Assembly (NCBI GenBank): GCA_021815285.1
Contig: JAKAHE010000008.1
Span: forward strand, 1 to 18,803
Length of the DNA stretch: 18,803 nucleotides
Direction of reading: 5' to 3'
Source of the DNA: Nitrospirota bacterium
GTDB lineage: Bacteria > Nitrospirota > JACRHJ01
The notes under the pieces were generated by a model that was not told where the DNA came from, searched no databases, and saw only the letters and a program-made list of their open reading frames with translations. The translations under genes were made by a program, and so were the position numbers. This document shows positions 6,691 to 13,821 of the stretch, one piece after another; the stretch's first letter is position 1, and every line of letters starts with the position of its first letter.

Positions 6691-8280
6691 TCAGCCGGTT
6701 ATCCTGACCGGAAGCTCGCCCATGAAGACGATTTCGCCAAGGAATGCGCGGTATGCGGCGCTCTGCATCGGTTGGCCTGGGTCGTACGCGGCGACAAGGT
6801 AGGATGCTTCGGAAAAACTCTTTAAAATATAAGGGCTTCCGAACGATACGACCGCGCAGGATCTGCCCTTGTTTACAATCTGCCTGCCAAGCTCCACAAG
6901 CTCGGGCGATAGCAAAGACGACCCCTTGCCTGCGGAAACCTTTGAAAATATTGAAATAATCGTGAGCGCAGCATCCCTGGAATATTTCATGGCCTCAAGC
7001 CTCAGCTCTTCGAGCTTAGGCTTCGTAACAAACAGATTTTTAACGTTTTTTTGCCTCGCCAGGGCGCTTCTGAGCGCACGGCCCGCCTTGGGGTCTCCGT
7101 CGTCCTCCAGGACGATATGCGCGATATTTCCCTTTACTTCCCGTAACTTAGGGAATGCGCCAGCCGCCTTTACAAGTGTCAGCGCGCGAGAGGACATCTC
7201 TTCTGCAACTGCTTGATTTTCCTCAAGTCTTTGCGCCAACTGCCTGTCCGGAAGCCTGAGCGCCTGGCAGTAGCGCATCTTGGCCTTCGCAAGCCTTGAC
7301 GAAGACCAGAAAATCTCCTCCTTAGTAACGCCTTTCCCCTTGATTAACTCCTCAAGAACATTCATGAATTCGAGCGGTTCGGCAGGGTGCAGGAGGATGT
7401 CCGCCCCGGCCTTTATAGCAAGGCGCGCGGCCTCCCTGGGTGAATAGTTCTCTGCCAGCGCGCCCATGTTCAGCGCGTCCGTCAGGACAAGGCCCTCGAA
7501 CCCGGCGCGGTTCCTGAGATACCGTCTTACAACGGTTTGCGAGAGCGAGGCTGGATATTCAGGGTCGAGCTCGACGGCCTTCAAGTGCGCCGTCATTATC
7601 ATCTCCACCCCGGCCATAACCGCCCGGCGGAAGGGCAGCATGTCTTCTTCTTCGAGGCTTTCTCTGTCCTTGTCCAGCACGGGCAGGGCTGTGTGCGAAT
7701 CGGTCTGGCTGTCCCCGTGCCCCGGGAAATGCTTCCCGCAGGCCATTACCGGGACGGAAGAGCCCTGAAGCCCCTTTACATAGCGCTCGCCCAGGCCGGA
7801 CACCACCTGCGGCTCGTCGGAGAAGGCGCGGGTGCTGATTATGGGGTTCAGGGGGTTGGAATTTACATCCAGAACGGGGGTAAGGATGGCTTGCACGCCC
7901 GCCGCGCGGGCCTCGTACGCCATGCCGTCGAGCATCGCGGCAAGTACCGTCAGGCCCTCGCCGGAGACGAGATCCGTAGCCGCCGCGACGGCCATCTGGC
8001 ATGGGAAGACCGTAGCCCCTTTGAGCTGCTGGCCCGCGCCCTTTTCCATATCGGACATGAAAAGAAGCGGTATGTCGGCCTTGGCCTGAAGCCTGGGCAG
8101 GGCCTGGCGAACCTCCCAGAAGTCCCCGCCGAAGAGGATAAAACCGCCTACCCCGGCCTTGACGAGCCTCAGGATGTCGTTAAAATAATCCTTCTCGCCG
8201 AGCCTTCCGCCCTCCAGACGCGGGATAACCCTCTGGAACAGCATCTTCTGGACTGTGAGACCTTTGAAGTCGAAGCTCAT
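6691..8280 (-). CDS. nagZ: Beta-N-acetylglucosaminidase NagZ-like (glycoside hydrolase family 3)
   Basis: Removes N-acetylglucosamine from peptidoglycan-derived anhydromuropeptides. The GH3 TIM-barrel covers about 1-345: the catalytic His/Asp loop KHFPGHGDSQTDSH (H184 to H196, with D194-H196 the general acid/base dyad) and the nucleophile in GLVLTDALNMGAL (D268). At 529 aa it is longer than the one-domain E. coli NagZ and carries an additional C-terminal alpha/beta domain (about 350-529), as in two-domain Gram-positive forms. No signal peptide is seen, which suggests a cytoplasmic enzyme. Its ATG overlaps the anmK stop by one base (TAATG), so the two are translationally coupled, which strongly supports a recycling role. 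Confidence 0.93.
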   Translation of the reverse strand: MSFDFKGLTVQKMLFQRVIPRLEGGRLGEKDYFNDILRLVKAGVGGFILFGGDFWEVRQALPRLQAKADIPLLFMSDMEKGAGQQLKGATVFPCQMAVAAATDLVSGEGLTVLAAMLDGMAYEARAAGVQAILTPVLDVNSNPLNPIISTRAFSDEPQVVSGLGERYVKGLQGSSVPVMACGKHFPGHGDSQTDSHTALPVLDKDRESLEEEDMLPFRRAVMAGVEMIMTAHLKAVELDPEYPASLSQTVVRRYLRNRAGFEGLVLTDALNMGALAENYSPREAARLAIKAGADILLHPAEPLEFMNVLEELIKGKGVTKEEIFWSSSRLAKAKMRYCQALRLPDRQLAQRLEENQAVAEEMSSRALTLVKAAGAFPKLREVKGNIAHIVLEDDGDPKAGRALRSALARQKNVKNLFVTKPKLEELRLEAMKYSRDAALTIISIFSKVSAGKGSSLLSPELVELGRQIVNKGRSCAVVSFGSPYILKSFSEASYLVAAYDPGQPMQSAAYRAFLGEIVFMGELPVRITG

Positions 8281-9473
8281 TAATTATACCTTTTGCTCTT
8301 AATATACAACATGTTGGCCGGCTTTTCGGCTATCTGCGCCGGCAGGCTTATTTTGCCAAGGATAGCCCTCTTTTTAGCCCCGGTGGCGCCGGGGACGTTG
8401 GAGGGCGCTCCGGAGATGGTCTCGTTGGCCAGCGCCGCGAAACATAACGCCTCCCTCGCCTGCGAGGGGACGCCAAGCTCATCCGTAAGCCCCACCGGGC
8501 ACGGGAATTTCCCGTCCAGGAGCCTAACAAGGAGCCTGTTTTTAGCCCCGCCTCCGGCAAGGAGGACGCGGTCGATGTCGTACCGTGTAAAAACGAACTT
8601 TTTATATGCAAGAAATATGCTCTCGGCGGTAAAAGCCGTAAGAGTATGCAGAATATCCTCTTTTTCCTCGCGCCGGTATCTCTCCAGAAGTCTTTTTGCC
8701 ATCTCAAGGCCGAAATATTCGCGCCCGGTGGACTTGGGCGGTCTTTTCCTGAAATAGGAATCTGACATTAATTCCACCAGCATATCCGGGATTATTTTCC
8801 CACCCGATGCCATTTTACCGTCTTTATCGTATGCGAGCTTCCCACCGCTTATAATTTTGATCGTTTCGTCGATCAAAGAGCATCCCGGCCCGGTGTCGAA
8901 GCCGATTACGTCTTCCAGCGCCTCCGTAACGACCGTGACATTTGCGATTCCGCCGATGTTCTGGACGGCAAGCGTCCTGCCCTTCTTTCGGAAAAGCGCC
9001 CAGTCCGCATACGGCACGAGCGGCGCGCCCTGCCCGCCTGCGGCGATGTCCGCCGGGCGGAAATCAGAGACGGTAACAACCCCGGTCCGGGCCGCGATTA
9101 CCGCCCCTTCGCCAATCTGAAGCGTGGAACCTGCGCGCCCGGGGCCGGGCGGGATATGATAGATGGTCTGGCCGTGCGAGCCAATCAAATCAATATCTTG
9201 CAGCTTAAGCCCCGCCTCGCGGACGGCTTTCAATGCGGCCCTGGCGAAAAATTCCCCAAGCTCGAAATTCAGCGCGCAAATATCCTTTACGGTCCCGGTA
9301 AATGCCTTCGATACCTTTTCCCGGAGCGCCCTGGGGTATGGCGAGCGTGAAAGCCTTAACAATTCGACACTTGCGCCCGCTCCGGCGCCGGAAATCCTGG
9401 CTACTGCGGCGTCCACGCCGTCATGCGACGTCCCGGACATGAGGCCTATGACCACTCTACTTTTCAATGGCAA
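8280..9473 (-). CDS. anmK: Anhydro-N-acetylmuramic acid kinase AnmK
   Basis: Converts 1,6-anhydro-MurNAc plus ATP to MurNAc-6-phosphate in cell-wall recycling. Family signatures: N-terminal phosphate loop GLMSGTSHDGVDAA (10-23), the anhydro-sugar region GSHGQTIYHIPPG, FDTGPGCSLIDE, and LLAGGGAKNRLL near residue 315. Length 397 aa, slightly above the usual 370 or so. The start at 9473 is a TTG overlapping the upstream gene by 17 nt. A TTG at 9467 (MKSRVVIGLMSG) or a GTG at 9455 would also fit, because no clear ribosome site decides. It is followed by nagZ with a one-base overlap. Confidence 0.95.
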   Translation of the reverse strand: MPLKSRVVIGLMSGTSHDGVDAAVARISGAGAGASVELLRLSRSPYPRALREKVSKAFTGTVKDICALNFELGEFFARAALKAVREAGLKLQDIDLIGSHGQTIYHIPPGPGRAGSTLQIGEGAVIAARTGVVTVSDFRPADIAAGGQGAPLVPYADWALFRKKGRTLAVQNIGGIANVTVVTEALEDVIGFDTGPGCSLIDETIKIISGGKLAYDKDGKMASGGKIIPDMLVELMSDSYFRKRPPKSTGREYFGLEMAKRLLERYRREEKEDILHTLTAFTAESIFLAYKKFVFTRYDIDRVLLAGGGAKNRLLVRLLDGKFPCPVGLTDELGVPSQAREALCFAALANETISGAPSNVPGATGAKKRAILGKISLPAQIAEKPANMLYIKSKRYN

Positions 9474-10140
9474 TTTTCTTCAATTTTTCAAAGTCTTCCG
9501 GCTCAAACGGCAGCATCTTGCGGTATTGGGGGTCGAGCGCCCCATCCGGGCGGAAGTTCTGGAGTATCAAGCTGTGTCCCGGAATTTCCTGCATTATCCG
9601 TCCTATCGCGCCCTCGTCGTGCAGAACTGGGACGACAGTCGTGCGGAAAAACACCTCCGCGCGCGCGTTCAAAAGCAGGTTTATGCTTTCCTTTATTGCG
9701 GTTACGTCCACTTCCCGCCCCGCCGCGCGGGAATATTCCTCCGCCGTCAGAGGCGCCTTTACGTCCATCGCCACAGCCGATACGAGACCGTTTTCGATTA
9801 TGTTTTCAATGACTTCCGGCCTCGTGCCGTTCGTGTCAAGCTTCACCGGCATGCCCATTAGCCTGAAGCGTTCAAGCAGTTCAAAGAGGCCCCCGGAAAC
9901 GGTCGGTTCCCCGCCGGTTACGACGACGCCGTCTACGAAGCCTGCGTTTTCCTCTATCCCGGACAGAATCCCGTCAATTGAAATTTCATCGAAATTATCG
10001 GGGGTTAGGACAAGGCCGGAGTTATGGCAATACGGGCAGCGCAGGTTGCACGACGGCAGGAAAACAACCGAGGCCACCCTGCCCGGCCAGTCGAGAAACG
10101 ACGCCTCGATAAAGCCTTTTATCAAAGTTTCGGCACCCAT
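9457..10140 (-). CDS. Radical SAM activating enzyme, anaerobic ribonucleotide-reductase activase type (NrdG2-like)
   Basis: A 227-aa radical SAM enzyme. The cluster motif CNLRCPYC has C31, C35 and C38 (CX3CX2C); VVTGGEPT binds SAM, and the later VKLDTNGT and AMDVKAP motifs are characteristic of glycyl-radical activases. N-terminal KGFIEASFLDWPGRVASVVFL matches the group annotated as anaerobic ribonucleoside-triphosphate reductase activating protein. Its expected partner, a glycyl-radical NrdD, is not in this window. It heads an overlapping operon with anmK and nagZ, an odd functional pairing. A TTGATA-16-TATACT promoter stands 7 nt before the ATG, predicting a leaderless transcript. A different glycyl-radical partner is possible. 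Confidence 0.88.
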   Translation of the reverse strand: MGAETLIKGFIEASFLDWPGRVASVVFLPSCNLRCPYCHNSGLVLTPDNFDEISIDGILSGIEENAGFVDGVVVTGGEPTVSGGLFELLERFRLMGMPVKLDTNGTRPEVIENIIENGLVSAVAMDVKAPLTAEEYSRAAGREVDVTAIKESINLLLNARAEVFFRTTVVPVLHDEGAIGRIMQEIPGHSLILQNFRPDGALDPQYRKMLPFEPEDFEKLKKIAIEK

Positions 10141-10147
10141 TTCCGGT

Positions 10148-10175
10148 AGTATACATATTTTTATTCGTTTATCAA
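10148..10175 (-). promoter_or_regulatory. Promoter of the nrdG2-like/anmK/nagZ operon, leaderless geometry
   Basis: On the minus strand TTGATA (10170-10175), 16-bp spacer, TATACT (10148-10153), then 7 nt to the ATG. The spacing is identical to the permease promoter at 5502-5529. Confidence 0.65.
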
Positions 10176-10210
10176 ATATTTTTGATTAATATTGACGCAT
10201 AGGTATGAAA

Positions 10211-10245
10211 AAATGTGTTCCTGGGGCCAGTCCCGGGCTGCGGCT
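10211..10245 (-). terminator. Possible terminator after the glycosyltransferase operon
   Basis: On the minus strand an imperfect GC stem (CCCGGG...CCCAGG, with one mismatch) is followed by AACACATTTTTTC. The stem is imperfect and the T-run is 6 nt away, so this is weak. Confidence 0.3.
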
Positions 10246-10275
10246 GCCACAAAGACTGATTCAGCTTGATTTAAC

Positions 10276-11376
10276 CTATGAAAGGAAAATGAATTCCTCC
10301 GGTTCCTTGAACCCTTCGAGCAGGAGGTAATCGCGTATCTGCTCCCTGGCCCCCTTCACGCCCACCGCGCAGAGGATTGGAGTTCCTTTTATTATATCGC
10401 CCGGCCAGACGACCGGTATGCCGGTGTCGTAAGCCGAAGGACGCGGTTTGCCGTCCAAAGCGTGGCTGACGGCCAGAGGCCGGTCTGCCGGACCGATGCG
10501 GCTCGAGCCGCAGGCGCGGCCACCGACCTTTTTTCTGTCGATGTCTATAAATTGCAGCACATTAAAGCCGGACTTGATGAGAAGCTTCGCCCATGTCTTG
10601 CCGTCCCGGCCCGCGCCCCAGACCTGCACGTCCCGCACGCCCTTAAGCCGCCACTCTTTCAGGAAGTGGGCCTTTGCCTCTCGGAATTTCTCTGCGGAAT
10701 AGACTGCGCTCCTCCTGGACAGTCGTTCTTCGCCGTCCCGCCAGAAAAGGAGGACTTCGGGAACCTTCGCCATCTTAAGCCCCTCCCGGGCGAAGCGGAG
10801 CCACAGGTCGTAGTCCTCCGGCCAGCCCATGTCCCGGTATCCGCCCAAGACAAGCGCGTCGTCCCGCCTGAACATGACGGACGGGTGCGCGAACGGCGAC
10901 TCGACGAACAGGTCCCGGCTTATATCTTTCTCCGAAACGACGGAATTCAGCCAGCTCTCGTAATGGAGCATTCCGTCCTTAAGCCGCCTTCGGGGGAATA
11001 TCCGGACAAGCGAGCCGAGCAGGGCGCAATCGGGGTTCTTCTCCATGTAAGAAAGCTGCGATTCCAGCCGCCGGGGAGAGCATACGTCGTCCGCGTCCAT
11101 CCGCGCGATATAAGGGGCTTTGGCTTCGGCGATTCCGGCATTCAGCGCGCCGACAATGCCCGTCGGCGGGAGGTGAATGATTTTAATGCGCCTGTCGCTG
11201 TGGACGGACTGTTCGAGGCGGCTCCAGCCATGTCCGAGGCCGCTCCAGCGGTCGCCGTCGTCAACGATGATAAGCTCGAAGTCCCGCATCGTCTGCGCAA
11301 GGACGCTTCTCACCGCCAAAGCGAGTGTTTCTCCAGCCGCTCTCACAGGTAAAATGACCGATACTTTTGGGATCAT
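10276..11376 (-). CDS. Family 2 glycosyltransferase with C-terminal Rossmann-like domain
   Basis: A 366-aa GT-A glycosyltransferase. The GT2 domain covers about 1-230: PKVSVILPVR and LIIVDDGD at the nucleotide site, the metal-binding ARMDADD (D94-D97), SPFAHPSVMFRR, and WPEDYDLWLR with E187-D188 as likely base. From about 249 a second domain begins with VQVWGAGRDGKTWAKLLIKSG (GxGxxG-like) and FIDIDRKKVGGR, like the NAD(P)-type fold seen in sugar-modifying and methyltransferase-linked proteins. The start is fixed by an ATGA overlap with the upstream gene; the frame stays open further 5' but only through that gene. Two segments look inserted: RWSGLGHGWSRLEQ after IIVDDGD, and about 30 residues after VGGR; both contain a nucleotide repeat shared with neighbours. 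Donor and acceptor sugars are unknown. Confidence 0.9.
   Translation of the reverse strand: MIPKVSVILPVRAAGETLALAVRSVLAQTMRDFELIIVDDGDRWSGLGHGWSRLEQSVHSDRRIKIIHLPPTGIVGALNAGIAEAKAPYIARMDADDVCSPRRLESQLSYMEKNPDCALLGSLVRIFPRRRLKDGMLHYESWLNSVVSEKDISRDLFVESPFAHPSVMFRRDDALVLGGYRDMGWPEDYDLWLRFAREGLKMAKVPEVLLFWRDGEERLSRRSAVYSAEKFREAKAHFLKEWRLKGVRDVQVWGAGRDGKTWAKLLIKSGFNVLQFIDIDRKKVGGRACGSSRIGPADRPLAVSHALDGKPRPSAYDTGIPVVWPGDIIKGTPILCAVGVKGAREQIRDYLLLEGFKEPEEFIFLS
10492..10509 (-). repeat. Intragenic GGCTCSAGCC repeat, copy in the GT2 C-terminal domain
   Basis: Plus-strand ACCGATGCGGCTCGAGCC, which includes most of a perfect 14-bp palindrome GCGGCTCGAGCCGC (10498-10511). It differs at two positions from the copy at 11392-11409. 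It encodes part of an apparent insertion in the Rossmann-like domain. Confidence 0.6.
11212..11250 (-). repeat. Intragenic repeat, two tandem copies in the GT2 domain
   Basis: TTCGAGGCGGCTCCAGCC (11212-11229) and TCCGAGGCCGCTCCAGCG (11233-11250), 21 bp apart. They encode the 7-residue tandem RWSGLGH / GWSRLEQ right after IIVDDGD, where the family normally continues without it. Confidence 0.7.
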
Positions 11377-12356
11377 TTCTGGCGCTTTTCGTCCGATGCG
11401 GCTCCAGCCGCCGGCTCCAGCCGCCCTTTCCTGATAAGCTTCAGGCCGTAGAGCATGAACAAAAGCGTGAAGCCGATGTTGATAAGATGCGTGGCGAAAC
11501 CGGTTGCGATGGCCTCCGTCTTCGGCACGCCGAGCGCGACGAGCAGGAGCGTCCAGAAAGATTCTATCGTCCCGAACCCGCCGGGGCTGTGAATGGGGAG
11601 ATTCGTGAATAGCGTGAACGAGGTGGTAATGAAGATTATTTCGAGGAACGTGAGGTTCAGTCCTATGCCGCGGTATAGTATGAAGCTCGACCCGTAAAGC
11701 ATAGTCCATGTCAGGAGCGTCGCCAGCAGCGAAAGCGCGATGGTGGATCTGGACTTTATCACCTCCGCGCCCTTGAAGACCTTCTTTACGTTATTCATCA
11801 GGACGTTGTTCATAAGCGGCCCCTCGCGGAAGAACGCCGGAAGGGCCGAGTAGACCTTGCGCGAGCGGCCCAGCAGGACGAGCAGCGCGGCGGCGGCGAA
11901 AAACAATCCGCCCGCCCAGGGGAGAAGGTCCCTGAAAAACGGCGGGACGTGCGGAAGATAACTGAACGACAGGAAAAAGAGACCCACCACGACCATGAAA
12001 TCCAGCGCCTTGCCGAGCACGAGCGCAGCCGCGCCCACGGGATACTCTATGCCGTATTCCTTCTTGACGAGATAAAGAAAAGAGAACTCTCCGGAGCGAA
12101 GCGGCATGAAGCCTATCGCCGCCGTATGCACGGACTCTATCGAAAAAAGTCCGCCCAGTGTCGCCCTGTCCCGGAGCAGTATCTTAAACCTCAAAGCGCG
12201 GGAGAAATGCCCCAGTATGAAGAGCGTGAATGCGGCAAGCAGGTAAGTCGGCGGGACCCTCAGAAGGGCCGTGAAGACCTCGCGCACGTTTATCTGGCGC
12301 ATGAGGTATACGACGAGCGCGATGGAGACGAGGATTAATACCGACTTCTTCAGCAT
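11373..12356 (-). CDS. LPG-synthase-TM/UPF0104-type integral membrane protein
   Basis: A 327-aa polytopic protein with about eight hydrophobic helices. It resembles the membrane (flippase-like) half of lysylphosphatidylglycerol synthases, without their cytoplasmic aminoacyl-transfer domain. Typical features are FILGHFSRALRFKILL near the start, the FMPLRSGEFSFLYLVKKEYG loop, and TNLPIHSPGGFGTIESFWTLLLVALGVPKTEAIA. The ATG at 12356 shares one base with the TGA of the DUF3024 gene (TGATG), and its own TGA overlaps the glycosyltransferase ATG (ATGA), so three genes are translationally coupled. A role in moving or presenting a lipid-linked substrate for the neighbouring GT2 is inference. The last residues (EPAAGAASDEK) are encoded by the operon's intragenic repeat. 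Confidence 0.88.
   Translation of the reverse strand: MLKKSVLILVSIALVVYLMRQINVREVFTALLRVPPTYLLAAFTLFILGHFSRALRFKILLRDRATLGGLFSIESVHTAAIGFMPLRSGEFSFLYLVKKEYGIEYPVGAAALVLGKALDFMVVVGLFFLSFSYLPHVPPFFRDLLPWAGGLFFAAAALLVLLGRSRKVYSALPAFFREGPLMNNVLMNNVKKVFKGAEVIKSRSTIALSLLATLLTWTMLYGSSFILYRGIGLNLTFLEIIFITTSFTLFTNLPIHSPGGFGTIESFWTLLLVALGVPKTEAIATGFATHLINIGFTLLFMLYGLKLIRKGRLEPAAGAASDEKRQK
11392..11422 (-). repeat. Intragenic GGCTCCAGCC repeat at the 3' end of the LPG-TM gene
   Basis: TCCGATGCGGCTCCAGCC (11392-11409) followed 13 bp later by a second GGCTCCAGCC core (11413-11422). It is read in a different frame from the copies in the glycosyltransferase gene, so similarity is at DNA level and not due to shared protein sequence. 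Confidence 0.65.
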
Positions 12357-12778
12357 CAGCCGCCCTCGTGCGGGGCAGCGGATTTTTTGTCGTGTCCGAG
12401 ATATACGAGCGGGGAGTTTTCGCCCAGGAAACAGCCTACCGGGTCTCCCTTTATTATGAGGATTGCCGTCTCGACGTCGTAATACCTGCCGTATCTCTGC
12501 CATCGGCCCTGCGGCGGCATCCACGAGAGCTGCCACTGCTGCTCGTTTTCGATGAAGCTGAGCTTCGCCACGGGGGTTTTTGTCCAGTCGCCGTCCCCGG
12601 AGGCCGCGCCATGTTCGGGGCCGCTCGCGCCGTCCCTCGGGCGCGAGTCGTATATGTAGAAGGCGAATTTGTCCTTCTCGATGATATACTTCTGCCTTCC
12701 CGGCTCAAGCGGCGCGAAGGCGCCCTCAAGGTCTCTTATGACACGCTCTTCCATCAGTTTTCTTCGTCTTTCCTGCAT
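12356..12778 (-). CDS. DUF3024-family protein
   Basis: A 140-aa soluble protein of unknown function. It matches the DUF3024 pattern recalled from proteobacterial members: a basic helical N-terminus, then KYIIEKDKFAFYIYDSRPR, PVAKLSFIENEQQWQLSWM, GRWQRYGRY, and DPVGCFLGE. Between DSRPR and W..PVAKL the family is usually short; here GASGPEHGAASGDGD is inserted, and its DNA is related to repeats in the downstream glycosyltransferase gene. The ATG at 12778 is preferred over a GTG two codons upstream because GAGG lies 5 nt before the ATG and overlaps that GTG. It lies 21 nt after the SPASM gene and overlaps the LPG-TM gene by one base, so it belongs to that operon. No catalytic residues are recognisable. 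Confidence 0.75.
   Translation of the reverse strand: MQERRRKLMEERVIRDLEGAFAPLEPGRQKYIIEKDKFAFYIYDSRPRDGASGPEHGAASGDGDWTKTPVAKLSFIENEQQWQLSWMPPQGRWQRYGRYYDVETAILIIKGDPVGCFLGENSPLVYLGHDKKSAAPHEGG
12608..12626 (-). repeat. Intragenic repeat copy in the DUF3024 gene
   Basis: GCCATGTTCGGGGCCGCTC matches GCCATGTCCGAGGCCGCTC at 11227-11245 in the glycosyltransferase gene at 17 of 19 positions, in the same reading frame (SGPEHG versus SGLGHG). The two proteins are otherwise unrelated. Confidence 0.6.
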
Positions 12779-12799
12779 TGTCACCTCAAATTTTTACCG

Positions 12800-13702
12800 T
12801 TATCTCCCGCAGGACGGGTCCGGTAGGCCTAAACCTCCGGATGCGAACGCAAGCCCCCTGCACGCCCCCATGCACCTCACCGAGGCATCGCAGGCGGCGC
12901 ATGTATCAGGCAATGCCGCAATCTCCGTCCTTAGCTTCCTGCGCGTTTCGCCCGCCCATATGTCCTTAAAGCTTTCATCCTTCACGTTCCCGAGCGGAAA
13001 AGGAAGCGTCGCGCACGGATAGACCGTCCCGTCTGCCGCGATGAACGCTATGGCGTCCCCCGCCTGGCATCCGGCGTATTCCGTCCTGCCGAGTCCGGGC
13101 AGATGAAGCGCCTCGTGCAGGAAGAGGTCGTGAACGAGGATCTTTACAGTATCCCCGTGCGGAGCAGGCAGAGCCTCAAGGCCCTGCCTGAGGTATTCCC
13201 GGTCGGACTTGTCGAGGATGAAACGCGCGCCCTCGCCGCCTTCGATATTCACGAGGCCCGGGTTGGCAAGGGAGAACATTTTTATTCCACGCGCGAGGCC
13301 CTCGCGTATGGTTTCCAGAAGCCCGTCAAGCCTTCCCTTCTCCGGGATAACCGTAACGGAGAGCGCCACTCCGGCAGGCGCGTTTTCGAGAATCGTGGTA
13401 AACTTCTGTAAACTGCAGGCCGCAGGGTTATAAAGGTCGAGGGCCTTGATTCCAGGCGTCTTGTCCCAGCCGGGGAATGCGTCCGGCGAGGCGAGGGAGA
13501 GCGTTGTGTGCGCAAAACGGGCTGTTTTTGCTGCGACCTCCGCCTCTAGGCCCGATGACGGGCGGATTGTGACGTAGAATATCCTTAATGCCGCAAGCTC
13601 TTCCGCCAGCTTAAGAGCGCGTTCCAGAGAGATGCCGAACTTAAAGTCCAAATCCCACAATGCCCTTACGGGCGCCGAAAGCAGTCCGGTTTTTTTAAGC
13701 AT
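12800..13702 (-). CDS. SPASM-domain protein lacking the radical SAM cysteine motif (GeoRSP SPASM-like)
   Basis: A 300-aa protein. The C-terminal SPASM domain is intact with canonical spacing: C-X12-G-X4-C (GCQAGDAIAF...GTVYPC), then C-X2-C-X5-C-X3-C (CAACDASVRCMGAC), and a final Cys in PDPSC, enough ligands for two auxiliary 4Fe-4S clusters. The N-terminal two thirds resemble a radical SAM barrel (APVRALWDLDFKFG, IKMFSLANPGLVNIEGG) but there is no CX3CX2C, so it cannot bind the SAM-cleaving cluster. The layout matches, from memory, the SPASM-only partner of the GeoRSP system, which is normally next to a radical SAM/SPASM enzyme and a PqqD-like protein; neither is in this window. It heads a four-gene operon. 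A TTGCTT-17-TAAAAT promoter stands 6 nt from the ATG. Confidence 0.82.
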   Translation of the reverse strand: MLKKTGLLSAPVRALWDLDFKFGISLERALKLAEELAALRIFYVTIRPSSGLEAEVAAKTARFAHTTLSLASPDAFPGWDKTPGIKALDLYNPAACSLQKFTTILENAPAGVALSVTVIPEKGRLDGLLETIREGLARGIKMFSLANPGLVNIEGGEGARFILDKSDREYLRQGLEALPAPHGDTVKILVHDLFLHEALHLPGLGRTEYAGCQAGDAIAFIAADGTVYPCATLPFPLGNVKDESFKDIWAGETRRKLRTEIAALPDTCAACDASVRCMGACRGLAFASGGLGLPDPSCGR

Positions 13703-13708
13703 TTGAAT

Positions 13709-13737
13709 ATTTTATTTCAACAGCACGGCAAAAGCAA
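13709..13737 (-). promoter_or_regulatory. Promoter of the SPASM/DUF3024/LPG-TM/GT2 operon, leaderless geometry
   Basis: On the minus strand TTGCTT (13732-13737), 17-bp spacer, TAAAAT (13709-13714), 6 nt, then the ATG. No Shine-Dalgarno is present. The -35 box is imperfect, so this is less certain than the promoters at 5502 and 10148. Confidence 0.45.
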
Positions 13738-13821
13738 AGGGATTCTGCAACGAAAATATTACAAAACAGCATTTTTTATATAATCCCGGAAAATAAATGG
13801 TATACTTGCTTTACAACGCCT

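Noticed and set aside
7537..8283. A 248-codon plus-strand frame opposite nagZ
   Set aside because: Shadow of the GH3 coding sequence; no ribosome site or motif.
10462..11352. A 296-codon plus-strand frame opposite the glycosyltransferase
   Set aside because: Antisense to a complete GT2 gene with all motifs; the translation has no recognisable domain.
11377..11709. N-terminal extension of the glycosyltransferase frame
   Set aside because: It runs through the coding sequence of the LPG-TM gene, is Arg/His-rich, and the ATGA overlap at 11376-11373 followed by IPKVSVILPV is the natural start.
12357..12536. N-terminal extension of the LPG-TM frame
   Set aside because: It overlaps the DUF3024 gene; the TGATG junction and the hydrophobic start MLKKSVLILV fix the start at 12356.
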